The position numbers and the translations under genes were made by a program. From Lacticaseibacillus nasuensis JCM 17158 (GTDB taxonomy: Bacteria > Bacillota > Bacilli > Lactobacillales > Lactobacillaceae): a stretch of 64,000 bases of DNA. The stretch's first letter is position 1; every line of letters begins with the position of its first letter. Below the pieces are notes generated by a model. The model was given only the letters and a program-made list of their open reading frames with translations, had not been told where the DNA came from and searched no databases. Positions 8,731 through 18,311 of the stretch are shown here, piece by piece. Location of the stretch: positions 204,592 to 268,591 of the forward strand of contig NZ_AZDJ01000013.1 in NCBI RefSeq assembly GCF_001434705.1. Reading direction: 5' to 3'.

Positions 8731-9582
8731 TTATTTCTCCCATTCTGATTGACTGGCCTGCATGCTCGCCCACAACTTTCGGGTCATTTGCGCGTACCCG
8801 GCGTTATTGGGGTGAAAATGATCCTGCGAAAAAATCAACGGATTCGCGTCGCTCTCGCCTTGCGCGGCTTTTTTCAGGCTGGCTTTGGTGCTTTTATCCG
8901 TGCTTTGCGTCGCGCCGGTGCTTAACACCTGATCAATATCGACGAAGTGGACCCGGGATTGCTTGGCCAGCGTCTGCTTGGTGGCAGCGTTCCACTTGGT
9001 CACAGAATCGGTCATCGCCGTCAGCTTCGGGAAGTACACGTAAAATGGATTGTAGATGCCAAAGACATAAATCGGCGCCCGCGGATTCAACTTGCGCATC
9101 GTCGTGAGCAGTTTGGTCAGGTGAGTTTGGAAGCCGGCAATGCCGGTTTGCACATCCGCGCTGGTGATATCAAAAAAGTGCTTACGCAACACCGCCATTA
9201 AATCGTTGCCGCCGACCGTCAAGGTGATGATGTCCGCCTGACGCACCGCCTTTTGCATTTTTGGCTGGGCATCGAGCCGCTTTTGAACTTGCGGAGCGGT
9301 GTTGCCGGTAACCCCAAAGTTGCTGGTCGTCACCTTGTACTCGCCGCTTTGCGCCAGATCTGTTTTGACCAGCGCGACATAGCCGCCACTGCTGGTGGCA
9401 TCGCCGACGCCGTGGGTCAACGAGTCGCCGACTGCAGTGAGCCGCAGATGCTTGACCGACCCTGGCGTGCCGGCCAGGCGCGACTGATTCGCCGTGGGGC
9501 CAAACAGTTGCCAGCCGCCAAATGCGAGCACGCCGGCCAAGAGGACGACGCCGCAGTTAATTAACGCACTGCGCCATTTCAC
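8731..9582 (-). CDS. SGNH/GDSL-type esterase, YpmR-like, membrane-anchored
   Basis: A 283-residue protein. The GTG at 9582 is taken as start because AAAGGA precedes it by 8 nt; upstream codons lack a ribosome site. An N-terminal hydrophobic segment (about 6-25) is followed by an SGNH hydrolase domain: block I AVGDSLTHGVGD with the nucleophile serine, block III TVGGNDL with the oxyanion asparagine, and block V DHFHPNNAGY with the catalytic Asp-His pair. It probably acts outside the membrane on a lipid or wall ester; the substrate is unknown. It is the first gene of the run into ypmS, msrA, yozE and ctpA. Confidence 0.9.
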   Translation of the reverse strand: MKWRSALINCGVVLLAGVLAFGGWQLFGPTANQSRLAGTPGSVKHLRLTAVGDSLTHGVGDATSSGGYVALVKTDLAQSGEYKVTTSNFGVTGNTAPQVQKRLDAQPKMQKAVRQADIITLTVGGNDLMAVLRKHFFDITSADVQTGIAGFQTHLTKLLTTMRKLNPRAPIYVFGIYNPFYVYFPKLTAMTDSVTKWNAATKQTLAKQSRVHFVDIDQVLSTGATQSTDKSTKASLKKAAQGESDANPLIFSQDHFHPNNAGYAQMTRKLWASMQASQSEWEK

Positions 9583-9610
9583 AAAATCAGTCCTTTCTGT
9601 GCCGTGCCAA

Positions 9611-9637
9611 TACAAAACGGGGCGACCAGGCGCCCCG
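9611..9637 (-). terminator. Intrinsic terminator after degV
   Basis: A 7-bp GC stem (CGGGGCG / CGCCCCG) with a 6-nt loop and a TTTT run on the minus strand separates degV from the downstream esterase gene. Confidence 0.85.
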
Positions 9638-9642
9638 CAACA

Positions 9643-10497
9643 TTAATCGGTGAAATAGGTGATGGCAAAGGCGCCTGCACCTGTGTGGGTCGCAATGACA
9701 GGATCGGTCGGCCGCAGCAACAACGCCACGCTGGGAAAGGCGGCCTTGAGCTTGTCGGCCACGCCTTGTGCCAGATCCAAGCCGCCGGCGTACGAGACCC
9801 CGATGGCTTGAATGGCGGCCGGAAGTTTCTTCATTTCTTCGATATGGTTGTCGACGAAGCGATGAATGGTTTTCATGCCGCGCCCTTTTTGCAACGGCGT
9901 CAGCTGGCCGTCTTTGACCTGCAAAATTAATTTAATGTTTAACAGGCTGGAGACGAACCCGGCAGCCTTGCTCAGGCGGCCGCCCTTCACCAAGTTTTCG
10001 AGCGTCGACACGCCCATGACCAACGTGGTGTGGTCGCGAATCTCGTTGATGCGCGTCAAGATGTCGGCGAGTGGTTTGCCGGCTTGCGCCATTTTCGCCG
10101 CGGCCAGCACCTGAAACGCCATCGCCCGATCGGTGAAGTCACAATCGACGACGGTGACCGAGCCGGTGCACATGTCGGCAGCTTGGCGCGCAGAGTTCAC
10201 CGTTCCACTGATGGCCTCCAGCATGTGAATCGACAGCACTTGGCTGCCATCCGCGGTTAAGGCCGAATAGGTATCCAAAAAAGTGCCAATCGCCGGCTGC
10301 GATGTCTTCGGTAACGCCGAGCTGGCCGCCATCTTGGTCATGAATTCTTCGCGGGTAATGGTTTCCCCGTCGGTATAAACCGTGCTATCAATCATGATGG
10401 TCAGCGGGATCACCGTAATATCGTTGTCGCGAATCTCTGCTTCGGTGAGTTGAATAGATGAGTCGGTTACGATTTTAATTGCCAAGGCCTTGACCAC
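9643..10497 (-). CDS. DegV family fatty-acid-binding protein
   Basis: A 284-residue protein of the DegV/FakB family, which in Firmicutes binds fatty acids and presents them to the fatty-acid kinase FakA. Family landmarks are IVTDSS near the N-terminus, TSQPAIGTF, the SGTVNSARQAA block and the C-terminal HTGAGAFAI. The start is uncertain: GTG at 10497 gives the longest frame but has only a weak purine run before it, and a TTG four codons on would give MAIKIVTDSS, closer to many family members. It has its own promoter and terminator, so it appears monocistronic. Confidence 0.92.
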   Translation of the reverse strand: MVKALAIKIVTDSSIQLTEAEIRDNDITVIPLTIMIDSTVYTDGETITREEFMTKMAASSALPKTSQPAIGTFLDTYSALTADGSQVLSIHMLEAISGTVNSARQAADMCTGSVTVVDCDFTDRAMAFQVLAAAKMAQAGKPLADILTRINEIRDHTTLVMGVSTLENLVKGGRLSKAAGFVSSLLNIKLILQVKDGQLTPLQKGRGMKTIHRFVDNHIEEMKKLPAAIQAIGVSYAGGLDLAQGVADKLKAAFPSVALLLRPTDPVIATHTGAGAFAITYFTD

Positions 10498-10525
10498 GCT
10501 TTCTTATTGGATATGAACAGTCACC

Positions 10526-10554
10526 ATTATACCAAACCACCGGATTATTGTCAG
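10526..10554 (-). promoter_or_regulatory. Promoter of degV
   Basis: On the minus strand CTGACA and TATAAT are 17 bp apart, and the -10 is preceded by TGG, giving an extended -10. Transcription would begin about 20 nt before the degV start. Confidence 0.8.
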
Positions 10555-10577
10555 GCGGGTTCGTGGTGGCAAAGATT

Positions 10578-10601
10578 CATCTAGTTATTGAAACTAGATG
10601 G
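10578..10601. promoter_or_regulatory. Perfect inverted repeat over the -35 of the hemolysin III promoter
   Basis: CATCTAGTT and AACTAGATG form a perfect 9-bp inverted repeat with a 5-nt centre. It covers the -35 box of the promoter at 10588-10616, as an operator for a dimeric regulator would. No regulator gene is adjacent. Confidence 0.6.
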
Positions 10602-10616
10602 GCTTGTTTTTATAAT
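10588..10616 (+). promoter_or_regulatory. Promoter of the hemolysin III-like gene
   Basis: TTGAAA and TATAAT are separated by exactly 17 bp. Transcription would start near 10623, about 43 nt before the ATG. Confidence 0.88.
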
Positions 10617-10665
10617 TCTATCATGCTACCATGCTCTTGTAAACGAATTCGTAAAGGAGCTGCTT

Positions 10666-11307
10666 ATGCAATTGACCAAACAGCGTTCACCACATTATGA
10701 AATTAACAACGAAATGTTTAGCGGCATCACGCACGGCATCGGGCTGGGGGCTGCCATCGTCGGCACCATCGCCTTGGGCTTCAAGGCCGACGGCGATCCG
10801 CTACGCCTAATCACCTTCTTGGGCTTTGGCATCGGGTTGATCATCTTGTACACGGCCAGCACCGCGTTTCATGGATTTTACTTCACCAAGGCGCGCCACG
10901 TGTTGCAGGTGCTGGATCACTCCGGTGTCTTCATCCTGATTGCCGCGTCGTATCTCCCCTATTGTCTGGTGGCCATCGGCGGAGCCCGCGGGTGGTGGCT
11001 GTTGGGCACGATTTGGACGCTGTGCTTGGCCGGCATCTTGTATGAGTGCTTCTTCGTCGGCCGCTTCCGGTTGTTGGAAGTCGCGATTTACATCGTCCTT
11101 GGGTGGCTATGCATCACCGCCATGCAACCGTTGTGGTTTCACCTGGGCAGTATCGGTTTTTGGTTGTTGGTCGGCGGGGGGGTCGCCTACACGCTTGGCG
11201 CCGTGTTGTACGCGCAAAAACAAATCCCGTACATCCACGTCATCTGGCACCTGTTCGTCATGGCCGGCAGCCTGCTGATGTACCTGTCCATTTATAATTT
11301 CGTGTAA
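10666..11307 (+). CDS. Hemolysin III family membrane protein (PAQR superfamily)
   Basis: A 213-residue protein with about seven membrane segments. Conserved PAQR features are visible: NEMFSGITHGIG near the N-terminus, STAFHG after the second or third segment, DHSG, and HVIWHLFV near the C-terminus, whose histidines with the earlier one form the putative metal site. The ATG at 10666 follows AAAGGAG by 6 nt; the frame extends upstream but without a ribosome site. In this family haemolysis is rarely proven, and a lipid hydrolase or membrane-homeostasis role is inferred. It stands alone between its promoter and terminator. Confidence 0.93.
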   Translation: MQLTKQRSPHYEINNEMFSGITHGIGLGAAIVGTIALGFKADGDPLRLITFLGFGIGLIILYTASTAFHGFYFTKARHVLQVLDHSGVFILIAASYLPYCLVAIGGARGWWLLGTIWTLCLAGILYECFFVGRFRLLEVAIYIVLGWLCITAMQPLWFHLGSIGFWLLVGGGVAYTLGAVLYAQKQIPYIHVIWHLFVMAGSLLMYLSIYNFV

Positions 11308-11341
11308 AAGAATTGCCGCCCACATTGGACGGCAATTTTTT
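11307..11341. terminator. Terminator between hemolysin III and dfrA, usable both ways
   Basis: An 8-bp stem AATTGCCG / CGGCAATT with an 11-nt loop is followed by TTTTTT on the plus strand and by TTCTTTT on the minus strand. It serves the two convergent genes. Confidence 0.85.
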
Positions 11342-11858
11342 ATTGTTCAGCCAGCGATAGCGTCACCGGCGTTTGGCGCTCCCATTTTTCAAAGACGTGC
11401 GCCAACTCCGGGGTGGGCCCGCTCACGGCCTTGGCCGAAACGCGCTTGAATTCCACCCATGGCACCGGCGGCATCGTCACATCGCCGGCAAACTGCCCGG
11501 CAATGCGGGTGACCAACAGCGTTTGCACCACTGGCATAAACGCCGTGAACACCTGCGCCCCGCCGGTGACAATCAATTCACTTCCCGGATGCATCGTCGC
11601 GTAAGTCAGCGCATCGGCCACACTGTGCACCATCACCGCCCCTGGCGCCGCGTAATCATGGCGCCGGGTCAACACGAGATTCGTGCGGCCAGGCAAGGGC
11701 CGTTGTGGCAACCCTTCATAGGTGGTGCGGCCCACGAGCATCAGCTGCCCTAGCGTTGTTGCCTTGAAGAATTTCAAATCGTCTGGCAGGTGCCAAGGCA
11801 AATGTCCGGCCTGCCCAATGGTGCCTGCTTGATCCTGCGCCCATAAAAACGTGACCAT
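11340..11858 (-). CDS. folA: Dihydrofolate reductase
   Basis: A 172-residue enzyme that reduces dihydrofolate to tetrahydrofolate with NADPH. Key features: WAQDQAGTIGQAGHLPWHLPDDLKFFK at 6-32, with the active-site aspartate in LPDD, GRTTYEGL for cofactor binding, and VTGGAQVF with the conserved double glycine. The ATG at 11858 follows AAGGAGGAGACAG. It lies 11 nt after thyA, which produces the dihydrofolate that this enzyme recycles, so the pair forms a functional thymidylate cycle in one operon with the ABC-F and cca genes upstream. Confidence 0.97.
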   Translation of the reverse strand: MVTFLWAQDQAGTIGQAGHLPWHLPDDLKFFKATTLGQLMLVGRTTYEGLPQRPLPGRTNLVLTRRHDYAAPGAVMVHSVADALTYATMHPGSELIVTGGAQVFTAFMPVVQTLLVTRIAGQFAGDVTMPPVPWVEFKRVSAKAVSGPTPELAHVFEKWERQTPVTLSLAEQ

Positions 11859-11869
11859 CTGTCTCCTCC

Positions 11870-12820
11870 TTAAACCGCCACCGGCGCCTTGATGGCTGGT
11901 GCCGGATGGTAGTCGCTGAGTTGAATGTCTGCCATTTGAAACTGGAACAAGTCGTGTTGCGCTGGGTTCAAGGTGAGCCGCGGCGGCGCCACCGGGGTGC
12001 GCTGCAACTGTTCCTTCACCTGTGCAAAATGGTTGGCGTAAATGTGCGCACTGCCGATGGTGTGAATGAATTCGCCGGGAATCAACCCAGTAACATGCGC
12101 CACTAACGCTAACAGTAGCGCATAGCTGGCAATATTAAACGGCACACCGAGGAACATGTCACCGGAGCGCTGATAAAGTTGCAGCGACAGCCGCCCGGCG
12201 GTGACGTCGAATTGGAACAAGGTGTGGCACGGTGGCAGTGCTTGACTCGGCACGTCTTCTGGATTCCACGCCGACACAATCAAGCGGCGCGAATCCGGAT
12301 TCGTGCGAATCTGCGCCACCACGTCGGCCAGCTGGTCGATTGTAGCACCGGTACTGGTGCGCCACGCGCGCCACTGCGCGCCATACACCGGGCCCAGCTC
12401 ACCATATGCGCGGGCAAAATCGTCATCCGCCAAGATTTGGGCATCAAAAGCTTGCTTCGTGGTGGCATACACCGCGGCAAATTCGGGATCCACCAAACTG
12501 CGCCGGCCAAAGTCGGTCATGTCTGGCCCGTGGTAATCGTGGCTCGCCACGTAACGGGCAAACGCCCACTCATCCCAGATGTGATTCTTGTGCGCGAGCA
12601 GGTAGCGAATATTGGTGTCGCCATGAAGAAACCACAACAATTCACTTTTGATTAGGCCAAACGGCACCTTCTTGGTGGTCAGCAACGGGAAGCCTTGGCT
12701 CAAGTCAAAGCGCATCTGCGCCCCAAAAATACTGCGAATGCCGGTGCCGGTGCGATCGGATTTGTCGACGCCGGTGGCCATGATGTGGTCAAGCAGCTCG
12801 AGGTAGGGGGTTTCCAGCAT
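11870..12820 (-). CDS. thyA: Thymidylate synthase
   Basis: A 316-residue enzyme that converts dUMP and methylene-tetrahydrofolate to dTMP and dihydrofolate. It has the length and roughly 50-residue insertion (about 85-140) known from the L. casei enzyme. Visible motifs: [15 protein letters not shown], the catalytic cysteine in [30 protein letters not shown] and HIYANH. AAGGAGACAACTC precedes the ATG. It lies between the ABC-F gene and folA with 11-nt gaps on each side. Confidence 0.98.
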   Translation of the reverse strand: MLETPYLELLDHIMATGVDKSDRTGTGIRSIFGAQMRFDLSQGFPLLTTKKVPFGLIKSELLWFLHGDTNIRYLLAHKNHIWDEWAFARYVASHDYHGPDMTDFGRRSLVDPEFAAVYATTKQAFDAQILADDDFARAYGELGPVYGAQWRAWRTSTGATIDQLADVVAQIRTNPDSRRLIVSAWNPEDVPSQALPPCHTLFQFDVTAGRLSLQLYQRSGDMFLGVPFNIASYALLLALVAHVTGLIPGEFIHTIGSAHIYANHFAQVKEQLQRTPVAPPRLTLNPAQHDLFQFQMADIQLSDYHPAPAIKAPVAV

Positions 12821-12831
12821 GAGTTGTCTCC

Positions 12832-14721
12832 TTAATCGGTCACGTAGTCGTCAAGTTCTGCAAAGCGGTCGAGCATGGCGTCGAGTGCGGCGTTGCCCTC
12901 GTCCAATTGGCGTTGCAAGTCGCCGAGTTTCTGGTAGTCATGGCCATCAGTCGCAGCCATTTCGGCTTGCAGCGCGGCATTCTTGGCGTCTTGGGCGTCC
13001 ATCTTAGTCTGCAAGTCGCGGTATTCCATTTCTTCGGCGTAAGTCAGCTTGGTTTTCTTGGTGGTTGGTTGCGCGGCTGCAGGCTTTGGTGCAGCTGCCG
13101 GCTGGGGCTTGGCGACCGGCGCTTGGGTCGTCGCCAAATAGTCGCTGAACAAGCCCACGTGGCGCGTGATGTCGCCGTCGCCGTTGAAAATCAGTAAGGC
13201 GTCGGCGACCTTATCCAAGAAGTAGCGATCATGCGACACGGTGATGACGGTGCCAGGAAATTCGTCGAGGTAATGCTCCAACACCGTCAAGGTCGCCACG
13301 TCGAGGTCGTTGGTTGGTTCGTCGAGCAACAACACGTTAGGTTTTTGCATCAAAATATGCAAGAGATAAAGTCGCCGCTGTTCCCCACCGGACAGTCGCC
13401 CGATGAGCTCGCCATGCATGGCCCGCGGAAACAAAAATTGCTCCAGCAACTGGGTGACGCTGATGCGCTCGCCGGCATCGGTGACCAGCGATTCACCCAC
13501 TTCTTGCAAGTACGCGATGACGCGCTTGGTTGGATCTAGGGTGGCGGCGGCCTGGGTGTAGTAGCCTAGCTGCACGGTGCTGCCGATTTCGACGCTGCCA
13601 CCGGTGAGCGCAAGCTTGCCGGCGATGACGTTTAGCAGCGATGATTTGCCGGCACCATTGACGCCGGTAATGCCGATGCGTGCACCTGGCTGCACCAGCC
13701 AGTCGAAGTCCCGCAAAATTCGGTGTGGGCCCAGCGTCAAATCCGCGTGGTGAAATTCGATCACCTTTTTGCCCAACCGGGTACTGGCCACCTGCATCGC
13801 GACGGTGCCATTGGCGGCCGGCGCGGCGGCCAAATCGGCCTTCAAATCATTGAACCGGTTGATGCGCGCCTGCTGCTTGGTCGACCGCGCCTGCGCGCCG
13901 GCGTGCATCCAGGCAAGTTCTTGCTGATACAAGGCCTGTTGCTTGTGGGACGTCGCCGCGGCTTGCGCCTCTTGCTCGGCTTTTTTAGCGACATAGGCCT
14001 CGTAGTTGCCGTCATAGGTGAACAGGCGGCCGCGGTCGAGTTCCCAGATGTGGTTGGTGACGCGGTCGAGAAAGTAGCGATCATGGGTGACGATGAGCAA
14101 GGCGCCTTTGTACTTAGCGAGGTAAGTTTCAAGCCACGCGATGGCGGCAAAATCTAAGTGGTTGGTCGGCTCATCGAGCATCAACAAGTCCGGCGATTCG
14201 ATCAAGACTTGCGCGAGCCCCACCCGCTTTTGCTGGCCGCCCGATAAGGTGGCGATGCGTTGCGTCAGGTCCGTGATGTGCAGCTGGGTCAAAATCGTTT
14301 TGATTTCAGTTTCCACATCCCATGCCGCCAGCTGCGTCATGGTCGCGTCGGCCTTGGTGTACGCGGCGGCTGCCGCCTCATCGCCTGGCGCGGCGGTGTA
14401 CGCGGCCAGCGCCTGGTCGTATTGGCGAATGGCGGCAAACACTGGACTATCGCCGCCATACACCGCATCCATAATGGTCGCGTCTGGCGCCAACGCCGGG
14501 CGCTGCGCGAGGTAGCTGATGCGGTAATTTTTCGGCGTCGTCACGGCCCCGGCGTCGAAAGGATCGGTGGCGGCTAACCCATTAAGCAGCGTCGTTTTCC
14601 CCGTGCCGTTGACCCCAATTAAGCCGATGCGGTCGCCTGCATTAATCAGAAAATCCAGCTGACTGAATAATTTTTTGTCGCCATAGCTCTTCGTGACGCC
14701 TGTTGCCATCAATGTTTGCAT
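12832..14721 (-). CDS. ABC-F family ATPase, Uup-like
   Basis: A 629-residue soluble protein with two ATP-binding cassettes and no membrane domain. The first has Walker [10 protein letters not shown] and signature LSGGQQKRV with [12 protein letters not shown]; the second has [18 protein letters not shown] and [12 protein letters not shown]. Between them is a charged P-site tRNA-interaction linker (about 235-310, rich in [10 protein letters not shown]), and the C-terminus is an Ala/Pro/Lys linker plus a coiled coil (about 560-625) as in Uup. The ATG at 14721 follows GGAGG; upstream codons lack a site. ABC-F proteins act on the ribosome; resistance activity cannot be judged from sequence. Confidence 0.92.
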   Translation of the reverse strand: MQTLMATGVTKSYGDKKLFSQLDFLINAGDRIGLIGVNGTGKTTLLNGLAATDPFDAGAVTTPKNYRISYLAQRPALAPDATIMDAVYGGDSPVFAAIRQYDQALAAYTAAPGDEAAAAAYTKADATMTQLAAWDVETEIKTILTQLHITDLTQRIATLSGGQQKRVGLAQVLIESPDLLMLDEPTNHLDFAAIAWLETYLAKYKGALLIVTHDRYFLDRVTNHIWELDRGRLFTYDGNYEAYVAKKAEQEAQAAATSHKQQALYQQELAWMHAGAQARSTKQQARINRFNDLKADLAAAPAANGTVAMQVASTRLGKKVIEFHHADLTLGPHRILRDFDWLVQPGARIGITGVNGAGKSSLLNVIAGKLALTGGSVEIGSTVQLGYYTQAAATLDPTKRVIAYLQEVGESLVTDAGERISVTQLLEQFLFPRAMHGELIGRLSGGEQRRLYLLHILMQKPNVLLLDEPTNDLDVATLTVLEHYLDEFPGTVITVSHDRYFLDKVADALLIFNGDGDITRHVGLFSDYLATTQAPVAKPQPAAAPKPAAAQPTTKKTKLTYAEEMEYRDLQTKMDAQDAKNAALQAEMAATDGHDYQKLGDLQRQLDEGNAALDAMLDRFAELDDYVTD

Positions 14722-14740
14722 ACGTGCCTCCGCCAATAGT

Positions 14741-15928
14741 TTAACATGGATCTGCCCGGCTTGCCGCGAGTAACGCCGCTTGGGTGTTGGGCAGCTCACC
14801 GGCCACCACGGCTTGTGTCAGGCGCTGCAGTGTCTGGCCCAGCTTGGGGCCGGGCTGCACGCCAGCTTGAATCAAGGTCCCACCGTTAATCGCCAAGTCA
14901 GCCGCTGCATGTATCGGCAACTGGGCGTAGCGGGTCTGCACCGAGGCCGCGTCAAAATCGGGTTGCAAATAAGTTTGCGCCGCCGTCGCCGTGACGACGG
15001 CCGCTTCGCCGGCTTCATACAATTGCCAGTCGCTCGGCTGCGGCATCGCCGCCAGCAAGGTCACGGCGTGTTGCGTCGCGGCGATTAAGGCGTTGGGTTG
15101 TTTCCACGCTTTGAGTAACGGTCCAGGAGCCTGCTGCAGAAAATGGCTCAGCAACGTCCAGCCAATTTCGAGACTAGCAAACGGTGTGGCCGGTAGCGCG
15201 GCAAATGCTTGTAACGCCGACGCCTGCCCGGCTAGGCGCGGGGCAAACTCAGCTAGCCCCGTGTCGATCAGACTCGCCAGGCCTTGTTGTCGCCAGTGGC
15301 CCAAGAGCAGCCGATTAAATTCGCTGGCCACGCGCTCGACGGAGATTTTGGCCAGGAGCGCGGCGTTATCGGCAATCGCCGCCGTCGTGGCCGCTTCGAT
15401 GTGAAACCCGAGCTGGCTTTCAAACCGCACGGCGCGCATCATGCGCAAGGCGTCTTCGTGGAAGCGGGCGTGCGGGTCCCCCACCGCGCGCAGGCGGTGC
15501 TCAGCCAAGTCGCTGAGTCCGGCAAATAAATCGACCACGGTACCATCGTGGCGCAAGGCCAAGGCGTTGACCGTAAAGTCGCGGCGCTTGAGGTCCTCGG
15601 CCAAGTCGCGGACAAACGTCACGTGGTCCGGCCGGCGAAAATCCTGGTAGCCGCTTTCGGTCCGAAATGTCGTCACCTCATAGCCGGTCCCGTGCAACAA
15701 TACCATCACCGTGCCGTGTTGAATCCCGGTGTCGACCGTGCGAGCAAAGACTTGCTTGACCTCGGCGGGATACGCGGACGTCGCGATGTCGACGTCGTGA
15801 ATCGGCAGGTGCAATAGCGCATCGCGCACGCTGCCGCCGACAAAGTAGGCTTCATAGCCGGCTTGTTCAAGTTGTTGGAGAATTGGAATCGCCCGGGCAA
15901 AATCCGGGGCGCTTAAGTCGATTTGCAT
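14741..15928 (-). CDS. cca: CCA tRNA nucleotidyltransferase
   Basis: A 395-residue class II enzyme that adds or repairs the CCA end of tRNAs. The N-terminal head has [12 protein letters not shown] and the catalytic pair in HDVDIATSA, then [18 protein letters not shown] and [13 protein letters not shown], and the [21 protein letters not shown] neck motif. GGAGG lies 6 nt before the ATG at 15928; another ATG directly upstream at 15931 is possible. The tRNA gene in this window does not encode CCA, so the enzyme is required for it. It leads the operon into the ABC-F gene, thyA and folA. Confidence 0.96.
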   Translation of the reverse strand: MQIDLSAPDFARAIPILQQLEQAGYEAYFVGGSVRDALLHLPIHDVDIATSAYPAEVKQVFARTVDTGIQHGTVMVLLHGTGYEVTTFRTESGYQDFRRPDHVTFVRDLAEDLKRRDFTVNALALRHDGTVVDLFAGLSDLAEHRLRAVGDPHARFHEDALRMMRAVRFESQLGFHIEAATTAAIADNAALLAKISVERVASEFNRLLLGHWRQQGLASLIDTGLAEFAPRLAGQASALQAFAALPATPFASLEIGWTLLSHFLQQAPGPLLKAWKQPNALIAATQHAVTLLAAMPQPSDWQLYEAGEAAVVTATAAQTYLQPDFDAASVQTRYAQLPIHAAADLAINGGTLIQAGVQPGPKLGQTLQRLTQAVVAGELPNTQAALLAASRADPC

Positions 15929-15948
15929 CATGAGCCTCCGTTCCCTTT

Positions 15949-15982
15949 CATCATACCAAAAACTGGCGGGTCTGGTATGATG
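15949..15982. promoter_or_regulatory. Mirror-image extended -10 promoters of cca and yitT
   Basis: CATCATACCA and TGGTATGATG form a perfect 10-bp inverted repeat with a 14-nt centre. Each arm read outward is TGGTATGAT, an extended -10 element (TGn then TATGAT). One points to cca (start 15928), the other to yitT (start 16006). Neither has a good -35. Confidence 0.7.
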
Positions 15983-16005
15983 GATGGGATACGGGGAGGG
16001 CAAAG

Positions 16006-16881
16006 ATGAAAAATGCACAACGAACGTTAGTCGATTTAATCCTCATTGCCTTGGGGTGTGGCCTGTATGGCTTCGGGCTGGTGACGGTGAATATTGCCAA
16101 TCACCTGGCGGAAGGCGGCATCACCGGGATCACGCTGCTGATGCGCTACTGGTGGCACCTCGACCCGGCGTACGGCACGATCCTGCTGAATATTCCCTTG
16201 ATCATCGTCGGCTATAAATACCTCGGCAAGCGTGGCTTAGCCTACACCGTCTACGGCACGTTGATGTTGTCCGGGTGGTTATGGCTGTGGCAGCGTTTGC
16301 CGGTGGCCTTGCCGCTGCATCACGACTTATTTATCGCCGGGGTGCTCGCTGGGTTGTTCGGCGGCATCGGCAGCGGCATCATTTATCGCCGCGGCGGCAC
16401 CACCGGCGGCTCGGATGTGATCGCGCGGATCTTGGAAAAACAAACCGGCATTCCCATGGGCCGCTCGCTTTTGGTCTTCGACATTTTCGTCTTGTTGGCG
16501 AGTCTCAGCTACCTCAGCCTGGAAAATATGATGTACACGCTGCTAGCGTCTTACGTCTTTTCTCGAATCGTCGACTTCACCCTTGAAGGCGCGTATGCCG
16601 CCAAGGGGCTCTTGATTATTTCCCCGCAGTCGACGGCGATTTCCGCGGCCATTCAGCAGCAGCTGGAACGCGGCATCACCTACTTAAACGGCGAAGGCGG
16701 CTACGCGCACGACCCGACGCAGGTGGTTTACGCCGTGGTGTCCCCCACCGAAATTGCCGCGATTAAGCGCATCATCGAAAGCATCGACGCCACGGCCTTT
16801 GTCACCGTCATCGACGTGCACGAGGCGTTAGGCGAAGGCTTCACCTATGGCAAGAAACCCAAGAAACTGTTTTTCAACTAA
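16006..16881 (+). CDS. YitT family membrane protein
   Basis: A 291-residue protein with five or so N-terminal membrane segments (YitT_membrane domain, about 10-200) and a C-terminal cytoplasmic DUF2179 domain (about 210-285, [34 protein letters not shown]). The motif [14 protein letters not shown] is characteristic. The start follows GGGGAGGG. The transport or sensing role of the family is unsettled. A second, clearly distinct YitT protein lies at 32665-33573. It is divergent from cca and ends in a terminator shared with the TPR gene. Confidence 0.92.
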   Translation: MKNAQRTLVDLILIALGCGLYGFGLVTVNIANHLAEGGITGITLLMRYWWHLDPAYGTILLNIPLIIVGYKYLGKRGLAYTVYGTLMLSGWLWLWQRLPVALPLHHDLFIAGVLAGLFGGIGSGIIYRRGGTTGGSDVIARILEKQTGIPMGRSLLVFDIFVLLASLSYLSLENMMYTLLASYVFSRIVDFTLEGAYAAKGLLIISPQSTAISAAIQQQLERGITYLNGEGGYAHDPTQVVYAVVSPTEIAAIKRIIESIDATAFVTVIDVHEALGEGFTYGKKPKKLFFN

Positions 16882-16883
16882 CA

Positions 16884-16913
16884 AAAACCGGCGCAATCGT
16901 GCGCCGGTTTTTT
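16884..16913. terminator. Bidirectional terminator between yitT and the TPR gene
   Basis: A GC stem ACCGGCGCA / TGCGCCGGT with a 4-nt loop is flanked by A residues on the left and six T residues on the right, so it can stop transcription in both directions. The TPR gene stop codon lies in its T run. Confidence 0.92.
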
Positions 16914-18177
16914 AGTTCTCGCGATTCAATTCGTCGAGCCGGTCTTGCATGTCGCTGTCGCTGGGCACCAACGCAAGGTATCGCGTCAAGGCGGCCTTGA
17001 GCTCGGCGGTGCTGCCTGTCGACTGGAAGAAATCGATGATGTCATGAAGAAAGTCCGGCGAGTTTTGGAAGGCGCGAAACGCCAGCAAATAATTCTCGCG
17101 CGCCGCTTTGACGTGATCGAGGCGGTCGTGGCTCTTCGCCAGGTTCCAGTAGATCTGCGGATCGATGTCCCCGGATTGGTCGATGGCGGCCAGAAACGCG
17201 ATGTTCGCCTCGTCATCATGCGTCGCCAACAGAAAGTTGCTCCATTCCAGCATCACGGTTTGGTTCTCGGGATCGATGGCCAGCGCTTTTTGCAAATAGC
17301 GGCGGGCCACTTCGGGCTGTTCTAACTTCAACGCGAGGTTGGCGCCGAGCGTGAACAACGTCGGATTGGTGTCGTCGACTTGCAGCCCGTCTTGCACCGT
17401 AGCCAACGCCGCGGCTTGGTCGCCTTGCGCCTCTTGCGCCTGGGCCAGCGGTAGATAAGCCGAGGCAAAACTGGCATCGCGGTCGATCACCTGCTTCAAG
17501 ACCGCGACGGCGCGTTCACTGGCCCCGGTTTGTAAATACAAGCCGCCGAGCTGAAACGCCTCGCTAGGCGCCAGCTTGCTATCGCCCACGGCCTCAAAGG
17601 CGGCAATGGCCTCTTCGTATTGGCCGAGGTTGGCCAGGCTTGACGCGTAGCGCGCCTGCACGTTGACGCCGGCAAATTCGGTTTCGTCGGCCGCCAACAG
17701 CTGCGAATAAGCCGAAGCGGCCTGAGCGTCGTGGCCCCAGGCAAAATATAATTCGCCAAGCGCGAAGGTGATCACCGGCTCGTCGGGAAATGCTTGCGCT
17801 GCGGTCAGCAGTTTTTGCTCGCTGACTTCGTACAGGCCTTGGGTTTGGTAGACGTCCGCTGCGGTCATGAGGGCTTGGCCATAGGCGTCGCTATCGGGGC
17901 CGATATCGGCCAGATACTTCAGGGCTTTGTCGGCATCGCCGTTCGACACCGCGATGTCTGCCAGCACGGTTTTGATGTCGTCTTGGTCCGGATACTTGCC
18001 TAACAGCTCCTCATACAGCCGCTGCGCCTGGCCGGTGAACCCCAAGGCGTAAAGTTCTTCGGCGAGGTTGTAGCGCGTCTCGTCGTCGTCATGGGCCAAA
18101 ACCTGGGTGAACGCATCACGGGCCTTGGCCATGTCGCCTTGCTCCAGCGCCGCCAACATTTGTTCAGAATAAGACAT
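16912..18177 (-). CDS. Tetratricopeptide repeat protein
   Basis: A 421-residue acidic soluble protein made almost wholly of helical TPR units, for example YNLAEELYALGFTGQAQRLYEELLGKYP and ALGELYFAWGHDAQAASAYSQLL. It resembles the TPR protein found near hup and der in lactobacilli (Bacillus YpiA type), likely a protein-interaction scaffold; the partner is not known. AAGGAGG precedes the ATG at 18177. It has its own promoter at 18207-18235 and is separated from hup by a strong terminator. Confidence 0.88.
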   Translation of the reverse strand: MSYSEQMLAALEQGDMAKARDAFTQVLAHDDDETRYNLAEELYALGFTGQAQRLYEELLGKYPDQDDIKTVLADIAVSNGDADKALKYLADIGPDSDAYGQALMTAADVYQTQGLYEVSEQKLLTAAQAFPDEPVITFALGELYFAWGHDAQAASAYSQLLAADETEFAGVNVQARYASSLANLGQYEEAIAAFEAVGDSKLAPSEAFQLGGLYLQTGASERAVAVLKQVIDRDASFASAYLPLAQAQEAQGDQAAALATVQDGLQVDDTNPTLFTLGANLALKLEQPEVARRYLQKALAIDPENQTVMLEWSNFLLATHDDEANIAFLAAIDQSGDIDPQIYWNLAKSHDRLDHVKAARENYLLAFRAFQNSPDFLHDIIDFFQSTGSTAELKAALTRYLALVPSDSDMQDRLDELNREN

Positions 18178-18206
18178 CGTGGCCTCCTTAAACTTGTCGT
18201 CATGCT

Positions 18207-18235
18207 AATGTACCGCTTTGCGGCAACGGGTGCAA
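18207..18235 (-). promoter_or_regulatory. Promoter of the TPR gene
   Basis: TTGCAC and TACATT on the minus strand are 17 bp apart, with the predicted start of transcription about 23 nt before the ATG. Confidence 0.7.
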
Positions 18236-18262
18236 GCCACAAGGCAAACGCCACAGCCCAAC

Positions 18263-18291
18263 AAAAAAGGCCCTCAACTAGGTTGAGGGCC
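18263..18291 (-). terminator. Intrinsic terminator after hup
   Basis: A perfect 10-bp stem (GGCCCTCAAC / GTTGAGGGCC) with a 3-nt loop is followed by six T residues on the minus strand. Confidence 0.95.
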
Positions 18292-18311
18292 GAAAGCATT
18301 GACTCGTTGGA

